Shown here piece by piece: positions 5,249 through 6,240 of a stretch of 6,240 nucleotides of DNA; the stretch's first letter is position 1; every line of letters begins with the position of its first letter. Source of the DNA: Rhodospirillales bacterium (lineage in GTDB: Bacteria > Pseudomonadota > Alphaproteobacteria > Rhodospirillales > Casp-alpha2); NCBI GenBank assembly GCA_021775275.1, contig JAJFIE010000507.1:1-6240 (forward strand), given 5' to 3'. Both the position numbers and the translations under genes were made by a program. The notes under the pieces were generated by a model. The model did no database searches. It saw only the letters and a list, made by a program, of their open reading frames with translations, and was not told where the DNA came from.

Positions 5249-6240
5249 ATGGCCGATGTTCCTCTTTCGCTCGACGACGTCCACGAACTTGCATTCACGT
5301 GTCTAAAGACACACGGATGTGACGAAGCCAATGCCAACGCGGTTGCCGGTACAATCATGGCGGCTGAGCGTGATGGTGCGGCCTCGCATGGATTATTCCG
5401 TCTGCCCGGATATGTTGCGGCGCTGAAAAGCGGAAAAGTGAATGGCGCCGCGCGGCCGACCATGCGGACACTGTCGCCGGGTGTATTGCAAATGAACGGT
5501 GATGGCGGATTTGCGCCGTTATCTCACCAGCGAAGCCGCGATGATCTTGCGGCGTGTGCTCGTACGCAGGGTATTGCAGCGCTGGCGATCATTAATACGC
5601 ACCACTTTTCGGCCTTGTGGGCGGAGGTCGAGCCCTTGGCCGCGCAAGGTTTGTGCGTTTTTGCCTTTACGGCGTTCAAGCCCGCTGTTGCGCCTGCGGG
5701 GGGCTCCAGGCCCCTGTTCGGCACCAATCCCATGGCCTTTGGATGGCCCCGTCCGGGTCGGAACCCCGTGGTGTTTGATCAGGCCTCGGCTGCCATGGCG
5801 CGGGGTGAAGTGATGATCGCGGCGCGTGATGGTCACGAGTTGCCAGCGGGTGTCGGCGTCGATGCGGATGGAGCACCGACAACTGATCCCGATGCTATCT
5901 TGAAGGGCGCACTGCTTCCCTTCGGCGGGCACAAGGGGTCTTCTATTGCCATGATGGTGGAGTTGCTGGTCGCCGGGTTGATCGGTGAAGCCTTCAGTTT
6001 TGAAGCGGCGGCGCGCGATAACAACGATGGCGGCCCACCGCAGGGCGGCGAATTGATGCTTGCCATGGACCCGGGCCGGTTCGGTGATGCTGATGGATGG
6101 GCGCAACACGCAGAAGGCCTGTTCGAACAGATGACAGCACAGGAAGGCGTGCGCCTGCCGGCGGACCGGCGTTATGGCAATCGTCAGCGCACATTGAAGG
6201 AGGGCATTACGATCCCTGAGAGTCTGCACGCCACGATTAT
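5249..6240 (+). CDS. Ldh family oxidoreductase, DpkA type (piperideine/pyrroline-2-carboxylate reductase-like), 3' end cut by window
   Basis: Begins at ATG 5249 and stays open to the window end (330 codons plus 2 nt). Family members are about 330-340 residues, so only a few residues are missing. The family is the malate/L-lactate dehydrogenase-like NAD(P)H fold, distinct from Rossmann dehydrogenases. Motifs: AERDGAASHGLFRLPGY at 39-55 with the conserved His at 47; NTHHFSALW at 116-124; RPLFGTNPMAFGWPR at 154-168; VFDQASAAMARG at 175-186; LPFGGHKGS at 223-231. The HKGS form and the THHFSALW segment resemble Pseudomonas DpkA, which reduces delta1-piperideine-2-carboxylate to L-pipecolate and delta1-pyrroline-2-carboxylate to L-proline, rather than malate or ureidoglycolate dehydrogenases. 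The ribosome site is weak (TGGAAA, 5239-5244). It is divergent from the SDR gene. The family call is firm; the substrate is inferred from motif memory. Confidence 0.88.
   Translation, partial: MADVPLSLDDVHELAFTCLKTHGCDEANANAVAGTIMAAERDGAASHGLFRLPGYVAALKSGKVNGAARPTMRTLSPGVLQMNGDGGFAPLSHQRSRDDLAACARTQGIAALAIINTHHFSALWAEVEPLAAQGLCVFAFTAFKPAVAPAGGSRPLFGTNPMAFGWPRPGRNPVVFDQASAAMARGEVMIAARDGHELPAGVGVDADGAPTTDPDAILKGALLPFGGHKGSSIAMMVELLVAGLIGEAFSFEAAARDNNDGGPPQGGELMLAMDPGRFGDADGWAQHAEGLFEQMTAQEGVRLPADRRYGNRQRTLKEGITIPESLHATI

Noticed and set aside
5519..6229. 236-residue minus-strand frame opposite the Ldh-family gene
   Set aside because: Long antisense frames are common in GC-rich genes; the plus strand has family motifs throughout and this one has none.

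Overview
The window joins two kinds of DNA. Positions 1 to about 455 look eukaryotic. The minus strand encodes the first 121 residues of SRP72, a protein subunit of the eukaryotic signal recognition particle, preceded by a pyrimidine-rich leader (purine-rich on the plus strand). From about 462 to the end the DNA is bacterial: tightly packed genes, Shine-Dalgarno sites, an ATGA overlap, no introns and only short gaps. Enzyme types and codon style suggest an alphaproteobacterium, but no marker gene proves this. The likeliest explanation is a chimeric or contaminated contig, for example from an alga sequenced with its bacteria. A real insertion of bacterial DNA into a eukaryotic genome, or the reverse, cannot be excluded from sequence alone.

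Layout: (1) 1-363, minus, SRP72 N-terminus, then its leader. (2) About 441-465, junction. (3) 462-623, plus, the last residues of a metal-dependent amidohydrolase cut by the junction. (4) 721-1755, plus, histone-deacetylase/acetylpolyamine-amidohydrolase family enzyme. (5) 1779-2117, plus, a small protein that reads as an internally deleted class I glutamine amidotransferase. (6) 2114-3298, plus, a mandelate racemase/muconate lactonizing (enolase superfamily) enzyme with unusual active-site positions. (7) 3305-4261, minus, agmatinase/ureohydrolase family enzyme. (8) 4313-5098, minus, short-chain dehydrogenase. (9) 5099-5248, divergent intergenic region with an interrupted inverted repeat. (10) 5249 to the window end, plus, an Ldh-family reductase closest in motifs to the DpkA type (delta1-piperideine-2-carboxylate/delta1-pyrroline-2-carboxylate reductase), lacking only its extreme C-terminus.

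The bacterial part reads as a catabolic island for a nitrogen-containing small molecule. Hydrolases for amide or guanidino C-N bonds (amidohydrolase, deacetylase-like enzyme, ureohydrolase) sit with an enolase-superfamily acid-sugar or hydroxy-acid enzyme and two NAD(P)H oxidoreductases. A guanidino, acylated-amine or cyclic imino acid substrate fits but is inference. No regulator or transporter gene, RNA gene, insertion sequence or CRISPR array was seen.
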